Below, one piece after another: positions 35,803-44,603 of a stretch of 64,000 nt of DNA (position 1 is the first letter of the stretch; the number at the start of each line of letters is the position of its first letter). The translations under genes were made by a program, and so were the position numbers. The stretch comes from Stenotrophomonas sp. MYb238 (lineage in GTDB: Bacteria; Pseudomonadota; Gammaproteobacteria; Xanthomonadales; Xanthomonadaceae), in contig NZ_WIDL01000002.1 in the NCBI RefSeq assembly GCF_009496535.1, positions 111,967 to 175,966 on the forward strand, read 5' to 3'. Below the pieces are notes generated by a model. It was not told the DNA's origin. It did no database searches and worked only from the letters and a program-made list of their open reading frames with translations.

Positions 35803-36620
35803 GCGGCCTTCTCCAGCGCTGCAAGCGATGCGTCCAGCGCGAAGATCGATTGCGCGACGATGGCTTCCAGGTTGTTGCCGTGCCATTCGCGCTCGAACGC
35901 GGTGGGCACGACCTGCGGCGCCAGGCAGTCCTCGATGCGGATGGCCGCGATGCGGGCCGCCACGTCCGGCGCCGGCGCCTGCGTGCGGATCCGCACCACG
36001 CTGTCCTGGATCCGCGCCAGGTAGTGCAGCGCGTTGTCGAGCACGGCCGCATCGAAGGCGCCGATGTGCCCGCCAACGATACGGCCGCGTCCGAACTGGC
36101 GGATGCGGCCGATGGCGGCGCGCTGCAGCGCGGGGTCGGCCCTGGACAGATAGACGATATTGCCGACGATGTTGTCGCCGACGCAGACCAGATCGGCGGT
36201 CGGCACGTCCACGCTGAAGTGGTCCATGGTCTTGCCGGGGTTGTACAGCAAGCGCAGCTGGTGCCGTCCCCAGCGCACGGCCATGTTGTCGAGGATGAGG
36301 TCCGGTTCCCGGTAGAACGCCGCGACCAGGCGGTTCTGCGACAGGAACGCATGGCGGAAATGCCGGTGGGCCATGACCAGAGCATCGGGAAACAGGGACA
36401 GCCCCGCGATGTGGTCGCTCATGAAATGGGTGGACGCGATCATGCGCACGGTCTTGCCCATTCCATCGCAGAGCACGCGGCGCAGCTCCTCCGCGTCCTC
36501 CGTGCTGCCGAGTGAATCGACCAGCAGCACGTTGTCGCCATCGATGAATGCGGTGGCGACGGATTCGACGGAATCGCCTACGAACATCACCACATCGGAA
36601 CACAGTTCTTCTACTCGCAC
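35799..36620 (-). CDS. MBL-fold metallo-hydrolase with altered metal motif
   Basis: A 273-residue protein of metallo-beta-lactamase fold (VATAFIDGDNVLLVDSLG, YNPGKTMDHFSVDVP, VCVGDNIVGN, GGHIGAFD). The HxHxDH motif reads THFMSDHIAG, so the second His is Met. That should weaken one metal site and may change or abolish hydrolase activity. The start is a GTG at 36620 with a modest GAGG upstream. Coupled to the exported MBL gene; divergent from a LysR regulator. Confidence 0.8.
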   Translation of the reverse strand: MRVEELCSDVVMFVGDSVESVATAFIDGDNVLLVDSLGSTEDAEELRRVLCDGMGKTVRMIASTHFMSDHIAGLSLFPDALVMAHRHFRHAFLSQNRLVAAFYREPDLILDNMAVRWGRHQLRLLYNPGKTMDHFSVDVPTADLVCVGDNIVGNIVYLSRADPALQRAAIGRIRQFGRGRIVGGHIGAFDAAVLDNALHYLARIQDSVVRIRTQAPAPDVAARIAAIRIEDCLAPQVVPTAFEREWHGNNLEAIVAQSIFALDASLAALEKAA

Positions 36621-36699
36621 GGCAGGGCCTCGGGTTGGGACGACGGCATCGTCGCCAGCGCGAAAGGCGGTGACAAACGAGTTGTTCTGGCCGTTCGCG

Positions 36700-36712
36700 T
36701 TAGAAAAACTAA
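36700..36712. promoter_or_regulatory. LysR-type operator TTAG-N5-CTAA
   Basis: TTAG-aaaaa-CTAA, a T-N11-A palindrome nine bases before the LysR start and 80 bases before the divergent MBL start. It has the same half-sites as the operator core at 19492-19504. Confidence 0.55.
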
Positions 36713-36721
36713 TGCGATACG

Positions 36722-37684
36722 ATGCCGCGACCCTGGTCGCCCCGGACGCCCGTGAAGCCGCGCCATCCCGCTCCCCTCAATGCATTGCGCACGTTCGAGG
36801 CCGCGGCGCGCCACCTCAGCTTCAACACCGCGGCCAGGCAGCTCTTCGTGACGCCGGCAGCGGTCAGCCACCAGGTCAAGCATCTCGAGGCGTACCTGGG
36901 CGTCGCCCTGTTCCAGCGCAACCACCGGTCGGTCGCGCTGACCCCGGAGGGCCAGGCGCTGGCCGCGACGGTGGGCGAACTGTTCGGGCAGCTGGACCTG
37001 GCGATAGACCGCGCGATGTCGCGCGCATCGGCGCAGCTGCGGGTGACGACGATGGAATCGTTCGCCGCGAAATGGCTGGCGCCGCGACTGCACCGCTTCC
37101 ACCACGCATGGCCGGACATCCGGGTGCGCATCGTCACCGGCGACGCGCATGCCGATTTCGCGCGCGAAGGCTTCGACGTCGGCATCCGCTACGGACCGGG
37201 AGGCTATGCGGGCGTGCAGGCGGAGCCGTTGATGGAAGCGCAGGTGTTTCCCGTCTGCGCGCCGTCGCTGCTGGCCGATGCCTCGCGCCCTCTCCAGCGT
37301 CCCGACGATCTTCGGCACCACACACTGTTGCATGACGAAAGCTCGTCGGGCCGGCCGGGCGTGCCGGCATGGCCGGACTGGCTGAAGGCCGTCGGCGCCA
37401 AGGACGTGGACGCGCAGCGCGGCCCCATCTTCGCCAGCATTTATCTTGCGCAGGAAGCCGCCGTCGCCGGCCACGGCATCGCGCTGGGCGTCGCACCGCT
37501 GGTGGAGGAAGACCTTCGCCAGGGCCGCCTCGTCAGGCCGTTCATGCACGGCTCGGACAATGCGTACAGGTTCTGGCTGATCCGGAGCCCGGCCGAGCCC
37601 GACGCCGGTGCGGAAGCGTTCTGCGCCTGGCTCCGGGAAGAAGCGTCGGGCGATTCGGCATCCGCGCTGCGAACGCCGGATTGA
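36722..37684 (+). CDS. LysR-family regulator, GcvA-like
   Basis: A 320-residue LTTR of the GcvA/AmpR subgroup (LNALRTFEAAARHLSF, TPAAVSHQVKHLEAYLG, LFQRNHRSVALTPEG). It is divergent from the two metallo-hydrolase genes. The 273 bases downstream, to the convergent mesD end, show no gene. Confidence 0.9.
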   Translation: MPRPWSPRTPVKPRHPAPLNALRTFEAAARHLSFNTAARQLFVTPAAVSHQVKHLEAYLGVALFQRNHRSVALTPEGQALAATVGELFGQLDLAIDRAMSRASAQLRVTTMESFAAKWLAPRLHRFHHAWPDIRVRIVTGDAHADFAREGFDVGIRYGPGGYAGVQAEPLMEAQVFPVCAPSLLADASRPLQRPDDLRHHTLLHDESSSGRPGVPAWPDWLKAVGAKDVDAQRGPIFASIYLAQEAAVAGHGIALGVAPLVEEDLRQGRLVRPFMHGSDNAYRFWLIRSPAEPDAGAEAFCAWLREEASGDSASALRTPD

Positions 37685-37957
37685 GGGTGGGCAGGAACCC
37701 GGCGATGCCCAGCCCGGCGGGCAGGCGGCAAGGACGTTTCCGTATTGGCCAGGTCGGCGATCGGCGAGAGGATCGAGGCGGCGAACGGCGACAGGGAACC
37801 TCCTGCGCGGACGCGGCGCGGCCGGTCGGCATGGACGAGGGCGGCACGAGGCAAGCGCCATGTGACGCCACCCTCTCCGTCACCCATTCCGGCGCATTTG
37901 GCGTTTTTCAATCTACCGATGCCAGCCCTCGGAAACGCGCCGGGCTTCCGCTGGCCA

Positions 37958-38986
37958 TCAGCTCAACAGTTCACGTCGGATGATTTCCGCGCCAGCGCTC
38001 AGGGCAAGCAGCTTGCCTCTGGCCACCCGTCGCGACAGGGGGGCCATGCCGCAGTTGGTGGATGGATAGAGTTTGTCCGCATCGACAAATCGAAGTGCGT
38101 TCCGCAAGGTGTTCGCCACTTCATCCGGCGTTTCGATGGTGTCGCTGGCCACGTCAATGGCGCCTACCATCACTTTCTTGCCGCGAACCAGTTCGATCAG
38201 ATCGATCGGCACATGTGAGTTCTGGCACTCCAGTGAAATGATGCCGATGCTGGACTGCTGCAGCTTCGGGAAGGACTCCTCGTACTGGCGCCACTCCGAG
38301 CCCAGCGTCTTCTTCCAGTCGGTGTTGGCCTTGATTCCATAGCCGTAGCAGATATGCACGGCGGTCTCGCACTTCAGCCCTTCAACCGCGCGTTCCAGGG
38401 CGGCAACGCCCCAATCATTCACTTCGTCGAAGAAGACATTGAAGGCGGGTTCGTCGAACTGGATGATGTCAACGCCCGCCGCTTCCAGCTCCCTGGCTTC
38501 CTGGTTGAGAATCCCGGCGAATTCCCAGGCCAGCTTTTCGCGGCTCCTGTAGTGGGCGTCGTAGAGCGTGTCGATCATCGTCATCGGGCCGGGCAGGGCC
38601 CATTTGATCGGCTGCCTGGTCTGTTGGCGCAGGAACCTGGCATCGTCGACGAAGACCGATTTGGGTCTACTCACCGCACCCACGACCGTCGGCACGCTGG
38701 CATCGTAGCGGTCGCGGATGCGCACGGTCTCACGCTTCTGGAAGTCCACGCCCTCAAGGTGTTCGATGAAGGTGGTGACGAAGTGCTGGCGGGTCTGCTC
38801 GCCATCGCTGACGATGTCGATGCCGGCCTGCAGTTGTTCGTGCAGCGAAAGACGCAGGGCATCCTGCTTGCCTTCAACCAGTTCCTCGTCCTGCAGCTTC
38901 CAGGGGGACCAGAGCTTCTCGGGTTGAGCGAGCCAGGACGGCTTGGGCAGGCTGCCGGCGGTTGACGTGGGCAACAGTTTCTTCAT
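37958..38986 (-). CDS. mesD: cobalamin-independent methionine synthase core protein, MesD-type
   Basis: A 342-residue protein corresponding to the C-terminal catalytic half of MetE only. Zinc ligands expected from MetE are present: His and Cys in AVHICYG, Glu in ISLECQ and Cys in STNCGMAP. The start at 38986 follows from family-like sequence (STAGSLPKPSWL). With the DUF1852 gene directly upstream it matches MesD, a methionine synthase without the MetE folate-binding half that needs the partner MesX and, as reported for Acinetobacter, oxygen. It methylates homocysteine; the methyl donor is not established. Confidence 0.88.
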   Translation of the reverse strand: MKKLLPTSTAGSLPKPSWLAQPEKLWSPWKLQDEELVEGKQDALRLSLHEQLQAGIDIVSDGEQTRQHFVTTFIEHLEGVDFQKRETVRIRDRYDASVPTVVGAVSRPKSVFVDDARFLRQQTRQPIKWALPGPMTMIDTLYDAHYRSREKLAWEFAGILNQEARELEAAGVDIIQFDEPAFNVFFDEVNDWGVAALERAVEGLKCETAVHICYGYGIKANTDWKKTLGSEWRQYEESFPKLQQSSIGIISLECQNSHVPIDLIELVRGKKVMVGAIDVASDTIETPDEVANTLRNALRFVDADKLYPSTNCGMAPLSRRVARGKLLALSAGAEIIRRELLS

Positions 38987-39015
38987 GACGGGTGATTTCT
39001 TGTTCCGGGTGATGG

Positions 39016-39999
39016 TCAGAGCGCGCAGGCGGCGGCCCACTGCTCAAGCGTCTGGCGGTAAGGATTGATGAAGTTCTCTTCCGTGAACTTTCCCTGCTTG
39101 ACGGCCAACTGGCTGCGTTCCTCGCGGTCATAGACGATCTTGGTCAGGGAGTAGTCCTGGTGCTTCAAACTGGGCTGGTAGACGCTCCCGGCGGCCGAGT
39201 TGGCGTTGTAGATCTCCGGCCGGTAGATCTTCTGGAAGGTCTCCATCGTGCTGATGGTGCCGATCAGCTCCAGGTCCGTGTAGTCGCCGGGCAGGTCGCC
39301 GAAGAAGTAGAAGGCCAGCGGCGCAACGCCGTTCGGCGGCATGAAGAAGCGCACCTGCATGCCCATCTTCGCGAAATAGTGATCGGTCGAGGAAAGCTCG
39401 TCCTGCAGGTATTCCACGCCCAGCACCGGGTGCTGGTTCGCGGTGCGCTGGTAGATCCTGCTGCTCGATGCGCTGATGCAGATCACCGGCGGCTTCCCGA
39501 AGTGGGCCTTGTAGGCGTCGGAGCTCACGAAGTGCTTGAACAGCTTGCCGTGCAGGTCGCCGAAATCCTCCGGCGTGCCGAACACCGGCCGGGTGCTGTT
39601 GTATGCCGGCAGCAGCACGCTGAAGTCGTAGTCACGCACGTAGGAGGAGAAATTGTTCCCGGCAATGCCCTCGATGCGCGCCCCGGTTCTGCCGTCGACG
39701 ATGGTGGTCTTCAGTATCTCGATCAGCGGGAAGGCGGCGGCCGCGCCATGGGCACTCATGTCCATCTCGACGGAGACGATCTCCAGCTCGACGGCATAAC
39801 GATCCCCGGTGGGGTTGTCCCAGTCGGCCAGGCTGTTGAAGCGGTTGTCGATCATCTTCAACGTGTTGCACAGGTTTTCCTGGCGACGGGTGCCCCTGGC
39901 CAGGTTGGCAAAGTTGGTGGTCAGGCGCGTGCTGTCCGAGGGCTGGTAGTTTTCATCGAAGCGGATGCGCTTGATGCTGAATTCAAAGTTCTCTTTCAT
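39016..39999 (-). CDS. mesX: MesX (DUF1852), partner of MesD
   Basis: A 327-residue protein of family DUF1852 (KENFEFSIKRIRFDENYQPS, TRLTTNFANLARG, NRFNSLADWDNP). In species using MesD this protein is required for methionine synthesis; its chemistry is unknown. It ends 29 bases before mesD, and an FMN reductase gene lies upstream in the same direction. The grouping suggests a reduced-flavin and O2-dependent step, which is inference. Confidence 0.9.
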   Translation of the reverse strand: MKENFEFSIKRIRFDENYQPSDSTRLTTNFANLARGTRRQENLCNTLKMIDNRFNSLADWDNPTGDRYAVELEIVSVEMDMSAHGAAAAFPLIEILKTTIVDGRTGARIEGIAGNNFSSYVRDYDFSVLLPAYNSTRPVFGTPEDFGDLHGKLFKHFVSSDAYKAHFGKPPVICISASSSRIYQRTANQHPVLGVEYLQDELSSTDHYFAKMGMQVRFFMPPNGVAPLAFYFFGDLPGDYTDLELIGTISTMETFQKIYRPEIYNANSAAGSVYQPSLKHQDYSLTKIVYDREERSQLAVKQGKFTEENFINPYRQTLEQWAAACAL

Positions 40000-40074
40000 G
40001 GCGGTCCGTTACCGTAGGTTCTGCGGGTGGAATCCGGCACAGCGTCATGCTGATCCGGTGTGGCGGGATTGCTT

Positions 40075-40662
40075 TCAGGCGGCTGCGACGTTCCCGGTGG
40101 CCCGCATTCCTGCCTGGCAGGCCAGGTCGAGTACCGGCAATGCCCGTTCGACCGCCAACCTGGCGCGCTGGACCAGCGCTTCGTCGTGCAGGCGGCCGCC
40201 CGCGAAATCCCTGTCGGTCGCGTATACGCCCAGCGGTAACGTGCGCGCCTGGAAGAAGCTGAACAGTGGCCTCAGTTGATGGTCGATCATCAACGCATGG
40301 CGCTCGCTGCCGCCGGTGGCAGCCAACAGGACCGGCATGTCGACCAGGGCGTCCTGATCGACGAAGTCGAAAAAGTGCTTGAACAGCCCGGTGTAGGAAC
40401 CGCGGTAGACCGGCGTGGCCACCACCAGGACATCCGCCTGTTCGACCGCCGCGAGCTCCCGCTCCACCGTGTCGGGCAACTGGGCACGCCTGACCGTACC
40501 GGCAAGCTGGGGGGCAAGTTGGCCGAGCTCGATCAGGTGCCGTTCGCAGGGGATCTCCGCCGCGATCAGGTCCGACAGATGCTCAGCCAGCGCCGCAGCC
40601 CTGGAAGGCCGTTGCAGTCCGCCGGAGACCGCGACGACGCGTAGTGGAAATGGGAGTGTCAT
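40075..40662 (-). CDS. NADPH-dependent FMN reductase (MsuE/SsuE-like)
   Basis: A 195-residue flavodoxin-like reductase. The phosphate-binding start is VVAVSGGLQRPSR, with TPVYRGSYTGLFKHFFDFV as the flavin-site signature. It supplies reduced FMN to a partner enzyme; in this operon the candidate partner is MesX/MesD. First gene of the three-gene unit, 75 bases before mesX. Confidence 0.88.
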   Translation of the reverse strand: MTLPFPLRVVAVSGGLQRPSRAAALAEHLSDLIAAEIPCERHLIELGQLAPQLAGTVRRAQLPDTVERELAAVEQADVLVVATPVYRGSYTGLFKHFFDFVDQDALVDMPVLLAATGGSERHALMIDHQLRPLFSFFQARTLPLGVYATDRDFAGGRLHDEALVQRARLAVERALPVLDLACQAGMRATGNVAAA

Positions 40663-40774
40663 TTTCGCCTTTCATGTAGCTGGTTCGTCCGGCAGCTGAG
40701 GGGGGGACGGATGCCGAAGGCCGATCCTAGTCAGGAGGTTCGATGAGGTAAAATGGTATTAATTCAAGAATCCA

Positions 40775-40787
40775 TGATTGGAATTCA
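40775..40787. promoter_or_regulatory. MetR-like operator candidate
   Basis: TGAT-N5-TTCA differs by one base from the MetR consensus TGAA-N5-TTCA. It lies in the 131-base divergent gap between the FMN reductase and LysR genes, six bases before the LysR start codon. Confidence 0.35.
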
Positions 40788-40792
40788 TCGAT

Positions 40793-41716
40793 ATGCTTGA
40801 GCGTATCCACCTCAACATCGTCCAGCAGGTCGAAAAACAGGGCTCGTTGACGGCCGCGGCGGGCGTGTTGAACCTGACCCAATCGGCGTTGAGCCACAGC
40901 ATCAGAAAGCTCGAGCAGCAGCTGGGCACCGACATCTGGCTGCGCGAAGGCCGAAGCCTGCGCCTCACCCAGGCCGGTCAGTACCTGCTGGCGGTAGCGA
41001 ACCGCGTGCTGCCGCAGCTGGACCTGGCCGAAGAGCGCCTGGGCCAGTTCGCACAGGGCGAGCGTGGGGCGCTGCGCATCGGCATGGAATGCCATCCCTG
41101 CTACCAGTGGCTGCTCAAGGTGGTGTCGCCCTATCTGGCCGCATGGCCGGACGTGGATGTGGACGTCAGGCAGAAGTTCCAGTTCGGCGGGATCGGGGCG
41201 CTGTTCGGCTACGAGATCGACCTGCTGGTCACCCCCGACCCGCTGTACAAACCGGGCTTGAAGTTCGAGCCCGTGTTCGACTACGAGCAGGTGCTGGTCG
41301 TGGCCAAGGATCACCCCCTGGCGTCGGCAACTTACGTCAAGCCCCAGCAGCTGACCCGGGAGATCCTGATCAGCTATCCCGTGGATATCGAGCGCCTGGA
41401 CATCTACAGCCAGTTCCTGTTGCCCGCCGGCGTAACGCCCCGGCGGCACAAGACCATCGAAACGACCGACATCATGGTGCAGATGGTGGCCAGCCGCCGA
41501 GGTGTGGCCGCGCTGCCCCGCTGGTTGGTGGAGGAGTATGCGAGCAGGATGGAGGTGGTGCCGGTGCGGCTGGGCGCACGGGGCATCGCCAAGCAGATAT
41601 TCCTCGGCGCGCGTGAGGCGGACACCAGCATCGATTACGTGCGGGCCTTCATCGACCTGGCCCGCCACCCGACCGCGGTGGCCGCCGCCGGCACCGGCCG
41701 AGGAGCAAGGCGATGA
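40793..41716 (+). CDS. LysR-family regulator, MetR-like
   Basis: A 307-residue LTTR (SLTAAAGVLNLTQSALSHSIRKLEQQLG, then RIGMECHPCYQWLLKVVSPYL). GMECHPCYQWL is reminiscent of MetR, which uses homocysteine as co-activator. It is divergent from the fmnR-mesX-mesD unit and overlaps the MTHFR-like gene by four bases, so it probably controls methionine synthesis in both directions. Confidence 0.88.
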   Translation: MLERIHLNIVQQVEKQGSLTAAAGVLNLTQSALSHSIRKLEQQLGTDIWLREGRSLRLTQAGQYLLAVANRVLPQLDLAEERLGQFAQGERGALRIGMECHPCYQWLLKVVSPYLAAWPDVDVDVRQKFQFGGIGALFGYEIDLLVTPDPLYKPGLKFEPVFDYEQVLVVAKDHPLASATYVKPQQLTREILISYPVDIERLDIYSQFLLPAGVTPRRHKTIETTDIMVQMVASRRGVAALPRWLVEEYASRMEVVPVRLGARGIAKQIFLGAREADTSIDYVRAFIDLARHPTAVAAAGTGRGARR

Positions 41717-42603
41717 ACGGCAACACCGGTCGCAGCTCGCTCGCGCGGCCTTCCGATATGCCCAGGCTTGCCAGCATCATCACCGACGGCTATTCGCTGG
41801 AAGTAAGCGCCAGAGCGATTCCCGCGCTGGCCGCAGTGGCACCCCGGATAGCTCCCGGCACAACCGTGTTCATTCCCTACCTGCCGGGCGAAGACAACGA
41901 GGCGCGGCTGGGTGCAGCTGCTGCGGTTCGTGGACTCGGCTTCGAGCCCATGCTGCATGTCCCGGCACGACGCATGGCCTCGCTCGCTGAACTGGATTCG
42001 TTCGTCACGCGCGCGGTCGCCGAAGCCGGGGCTGAGCGTTGCTTCGTGATCGCCGGCGATTCGTCCAGCCCCAAGGGACCGTTTCCCGACAGCGCTTCGC
42101 TTATCGAAACCGGTGTGTTCGAACGCGCGGGCATCAAGCTCCTGGGGGTGGGCGGACACCCGGAAGGTCATCCGGTAATGGGCGAGGCGGCTCGCTGGGA
42201 GGTGCTTGCACGCAAGTGCCGCAGCATCGAAGGCCGTGGCATGACGCCGCTGATCGTCACGCAGTTCGGGTTCGATGCCGACATCGTATTGGCCTGGCTG
42301 GAAGCATTGCGCGGGCATGGCATCGAGCACCCGGTGCGCGTGGGCGTGCCGGGTCCCGCAGGCGTGGCGGTGCTGGCACGTTACGCGGCAATGTGCGGTG
42401 TCAGTGCAAGCGCCTCGATATGGTCCAGATACGGCATCTCGATCGGCAAGCTGTTTGGCACGGCCGGGCCGGACCTGTTTGTCGATCGCCTGGCCAATAG
42501 GCTGACGGAAGCAGCCGGAGAAGTGAACCTGCATTTCTTTCCGTTCGGGGGCATTGCCCGGTCCGTGGAATGGATAGAGCATTACCGCGTTCGCAGCCAC
42601 TAA
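41713..42603 (+). CDS. methylenetetrahydrofolate reductase-like protein (MetF superfamily)
   Basis: A 296-residue TIM-barrel protein (TVFIPYLPGEDNEARLGAA, RCFVIAGDSSSPKGPF, LGVGGHPEGHP, PLIVTQFGFDADIV, VGVPGPAGVAVL). The GGHPEGHP and QFGFD elements are MetF-like. MetF reduces methylene-THF to methyl-THF with a flavin. This is a diverged, shorter form. Its coupling to the MetR-like regulator beside mesXD suggests it feeds the methyl group or an alternative one-carbon carrier to MesD. Confidence 0.8.
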   Translation: MNGNTGRSSLARPSDMPRLASIITDGYSLEVSARAIPALAAVAPRIAPGTTVFIPYLPGEDNEARLGAAAAVRGLGFEPMLHVPARRMASLAELDSFVTRAVAEAGAERCFVIAGDSSSPKGPFPDSASLIETGVFERAGIKLLGVGGHPEGHPVMGEAARWEVLARKCRSIEGRGMTPLIVTQFGFDADIVLAWLEALRGHGIEHPVRVGVPGPAGVAVLARYAAMCGVSASASIWSRYGISIGKLFGTAGPDLFVDRLANRLTEAAGEVNLHFFPFGGIARSVEWIEHYRVRSH

Positions 42604-42705
42604 TGCCCTGCCCATTGGACAAACATGATGTGCCGAGTGAAGGGCACCTCCACCGTCCACGGTGTTCCCCAAAGCAATGGCCGGTATGTCCGTATGAGCG
42701 GGAAT

Positions 42706-42744
42706 AAAAAGAAGGGCATGGGCAACCAGCGGTTGCCCGATGCC
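42706..42744 (-). terminator. terminator of the minus-strand valine/queH operon
   Basis: Stem gggcaacc/ggttgccc (42720-42727 with 42731-42738), extended by ggcat/atgcc across a bulge. On the minus strand it is followed by CCTTCTTTTT (A-run 42706-42710). It lies between the convergent MTHFR-like gene and the last operon gene. Confidence 0.75.
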
Positions 42745-42748
42745 TGAT

Positions 42749-43003
42749 TCATCCACGGCCAGGCCGTGCCGCCCGCTTGACGATTCGAGGCGCGATATCG
42801 TGCCCAGGGTGGAGTGCCCTGGCCAGAACTAGGGCTTCGCGTCGGTTGCTCGCGCGGATGGGCTCGATGAACGCGAGCTCCTCGGCAGGCAGGGCGGCTG
42901 CAACGCTGGATTGGCGCTGATGCTGTTCCTGTTTCAGAAAGTCGCGGAACAGCGCTTCTTTGCCCCGGTACACCACCGTGACCAGATAGGTGGGCTTTGC
43001 CAT
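42749..43003 (-). CDS. small hypothetical protein, last gene of the operon
   Basis: An 84-residue protein (KPTYLVTVVYRGKEALFRDFLKQ ... EELAFIEPIRASNRREALVLARAL) with a mixed alpha/beta look; no family recognised. GGAGCTG precedes the ATG. It starts 40 bases after queH, and the terminator follows within 5 bases of its stop. Confidence 0.65.
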   Translation of the reverse strand: MAKPTYLVTVVYRGKEALFRDFLKQEQHQRQSSVAAALPAEELAFIEPIRASNRREALVLARALHPGHDIAPRIVKRAARPGRG

Positions 43004-43043
43004 CAGCTCCGTACCGGCAACGGTAGTGGGGCGCCGCGCAGGA

Positions 43044-43703
43044 TCATCCTTCCGTGTCCTCGGTGCCGTAGAACTTGACCCCGAGTCGGATCTTGTCGCG
43101 GCCCTGGTCGCGGCGGTGGCGGTTGCTGTCGCGCAACGAATAGACGCAGCCGCAGTACTCCTGCTGGTAGAAGTTCTCGCGTTTGCTGATCTCGATCATG
43201 CGCGAACTGCCGCCGCCCTTGCGCCAGTTGTAGTCCCAGTAGACCAGGTCCTGGTAAGGCGCGGCCGCGCGATGCCCGCAGTCGTTGATCTGCGCCATGT
43301 TCTTCCAGCGCGAGATGCCCAGCGAACTGGTCATCACCCGGAAGCCATGCTCGTGCGCGTAGAGCGCGCTGCGCTCGAAGCGCATGTCGAAGCACATGGT
43401 GCAGCGGATGCCGCGCTCGGGCTCGTTCTCCATGCCCTTGGCGCGGGCGAACCAGTTGTCGGTGTCGTAGTCGGCGTCGACGAACGGCACGCCATGCTTC
43501 TGCGCGAAGCGGATGTTCTCCTGCTTGCGCAGCTCGTACTCCTTGAGCGGGTGGATGTTGGGGTTGTAGAAGAAGATCGTGTAGTCGATGCCCGATTCCA
43601 CGAACGCTTCCATCAGCTCGCCCGAGCACGGCGCGCAGCAGGAATGCAGCAGCAGCTTGTCGCCGCTGTCGGGAAGCACCAATTTTTCGCGGGTGGCGTT
43701 CAT
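43044..43703 (-). CDS. queH: epoxyqueuosine reductase QueH (cobalamin-independent)
   Basis: A 219-residue iron-sulfur protein of the DUF208/QueH family. Cysteine motifs are [10 protein letters not shown] near residue 20, CTMCFDMR near residue 100 and EYCGCVYS near residue 190. It reduces epoxyqueuosine to queuosine at tRNA position 34, the same step QueG performs with cobalamin. The ATG overlaps the mmsB stop by four bases, so it is translated from the valine-catabolic operon and falls under that operon's cobalamin riboswitch. Confidence 0.93.
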   Translation of the reverse strand: MNATREKLVLPDSGDKLLLHSCCAPCSGELMEAFVESGIDYTIFFYNPNIHPLKEYELRKQENIRFAQKHGVPFVDADYDTDNWFARAKGMENEPERGIRCTMCFDMRFERSALYAHEHGFRVMTSSLGISRWKNMAQINDCGHRAAAPYQDLVYWDYNWRKGGGSSRMIEISKRENFYQQEYCGCVYSLRDSNRHRRDQGRDKIRLGVKFYGTEDTEG

Positions 43704-44590
43704 GCGTCCTTCGCCACCAGCTTGACCACGCTGGAGAAGTCCAGCCCGCCGTTGCCCTGCCGGCTGTTCATCGCGTAGAGGTTGCGCGCCAGCTCGCCCA
43801 GCGGGATCGATGCGCCCACGCCCATCGCCGCCTCGGCGGCCAGCCCAAGGTCCTTGAGCATCAGGTCGTTGCCGAAGCCGCCGCCGTAGCCGCGCGAAGC
43901 CGGCGCGTTCTCCAGCACGCCGGGCCACGGGTTGCAGACCTCGGTGGCCCAGCTGCGGCTGGTGCTGACCGCCATCATCCGCGACAGCGCCCTGGCATCC
44001 AGTCCGTGCGCCACGCCCAGCGCGATGGCCTCGCCGGTGACCGCCATGATCACGCCCAGCGCCATGTTGTTGCACAGCTTGGCGACCTGTCCCGCGCCGG
44101 CGTCGCCCATGTGGAAGATGTTCTTGCCCATCGCCGACAGCACGGGATGCGCGCGCTCGAGCGTCTCGGCGCTGCCGCCGACGATGAAGGTCAGGGTGCC
44201 GGCCGCTGCGCCGGCGGTGCCGCCGGAGACCGGCGCGTCGATCATGGCCAGGCCGCGCGCGGCGGCGGCCTCGGCGACCTTGCGCGCGGAAGCCGGGGCA
44301 ATGGTGCTGCAGTCAATGACCAGCGCGCCGGCGGGAATTTTCGCCAGCAGGCCGGCGTCGCCGAGGTACAGCCCTTCGACGTGGCGGCTGGCCGGCAGCA
44401 TCGAGATCACGACCTCGGCGTCGGCCACCGCCTCGATGGCGCTGGACGCCGCGCTGGCGCCGGCAGCGACGGCGGCGGCTACCGCGGCAGGCGCGAGGTC
44501 GAACACGCGCAGCACGTGGCCGGCCTTGAGCAGGTTGGCGGCCATCGGTCCGCCCATGTTGCCGAGACCAATGAAGGCGATGCGGGACAT
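43700..44590 (-). CDS. mmsB: 3-hydroxyisobutyrate dehydrogenase
   Basis: A 296-residue beta-hydroxyacid dehydrogenase with Rossmann motif [21 protein letters not shown] at the N-terminus, the substrate motif [11 protein letters not shown] and the catalytic Lys region [13 protein letters not shown]. It oxidises 3-hydroxyisobutyrate to methylmalonate semialdehyde with NAD+ in valine breakdown. GGAGAA precedes the ATG; 13 bases separate it from the upstream hydrolase gene. Confidence 0.94.
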   Translation of the reverse strand: MSRIAFIGLGNMGGPMAANLLKAGHVLRVFDLAPAAVAAAVAAGASAASSAIEAVADAEVVISMLPASRHVEGLYLGDAGLLAKIPAGALVIDCSTIAPASARKVAEAAAARGLAMIDAPVSGGTAGAAAGTLTFIVGGSAETLERAHPVLSAMGKNIFHMGDAGAGQVAKLCNNMALGVIMAVTGEAIALGVAHGLDARALSRMMAVSTSRSWATEVCNPWPGVLENAPASRGYGGGFGNDLMLKDLGLAAEAAMGVGASIPLGELARNLYAMNSRQGNGGLDFSSVVKLVAKDA

Positions 44591-44603
44591 AAGGGGTTCT
44601 CCG

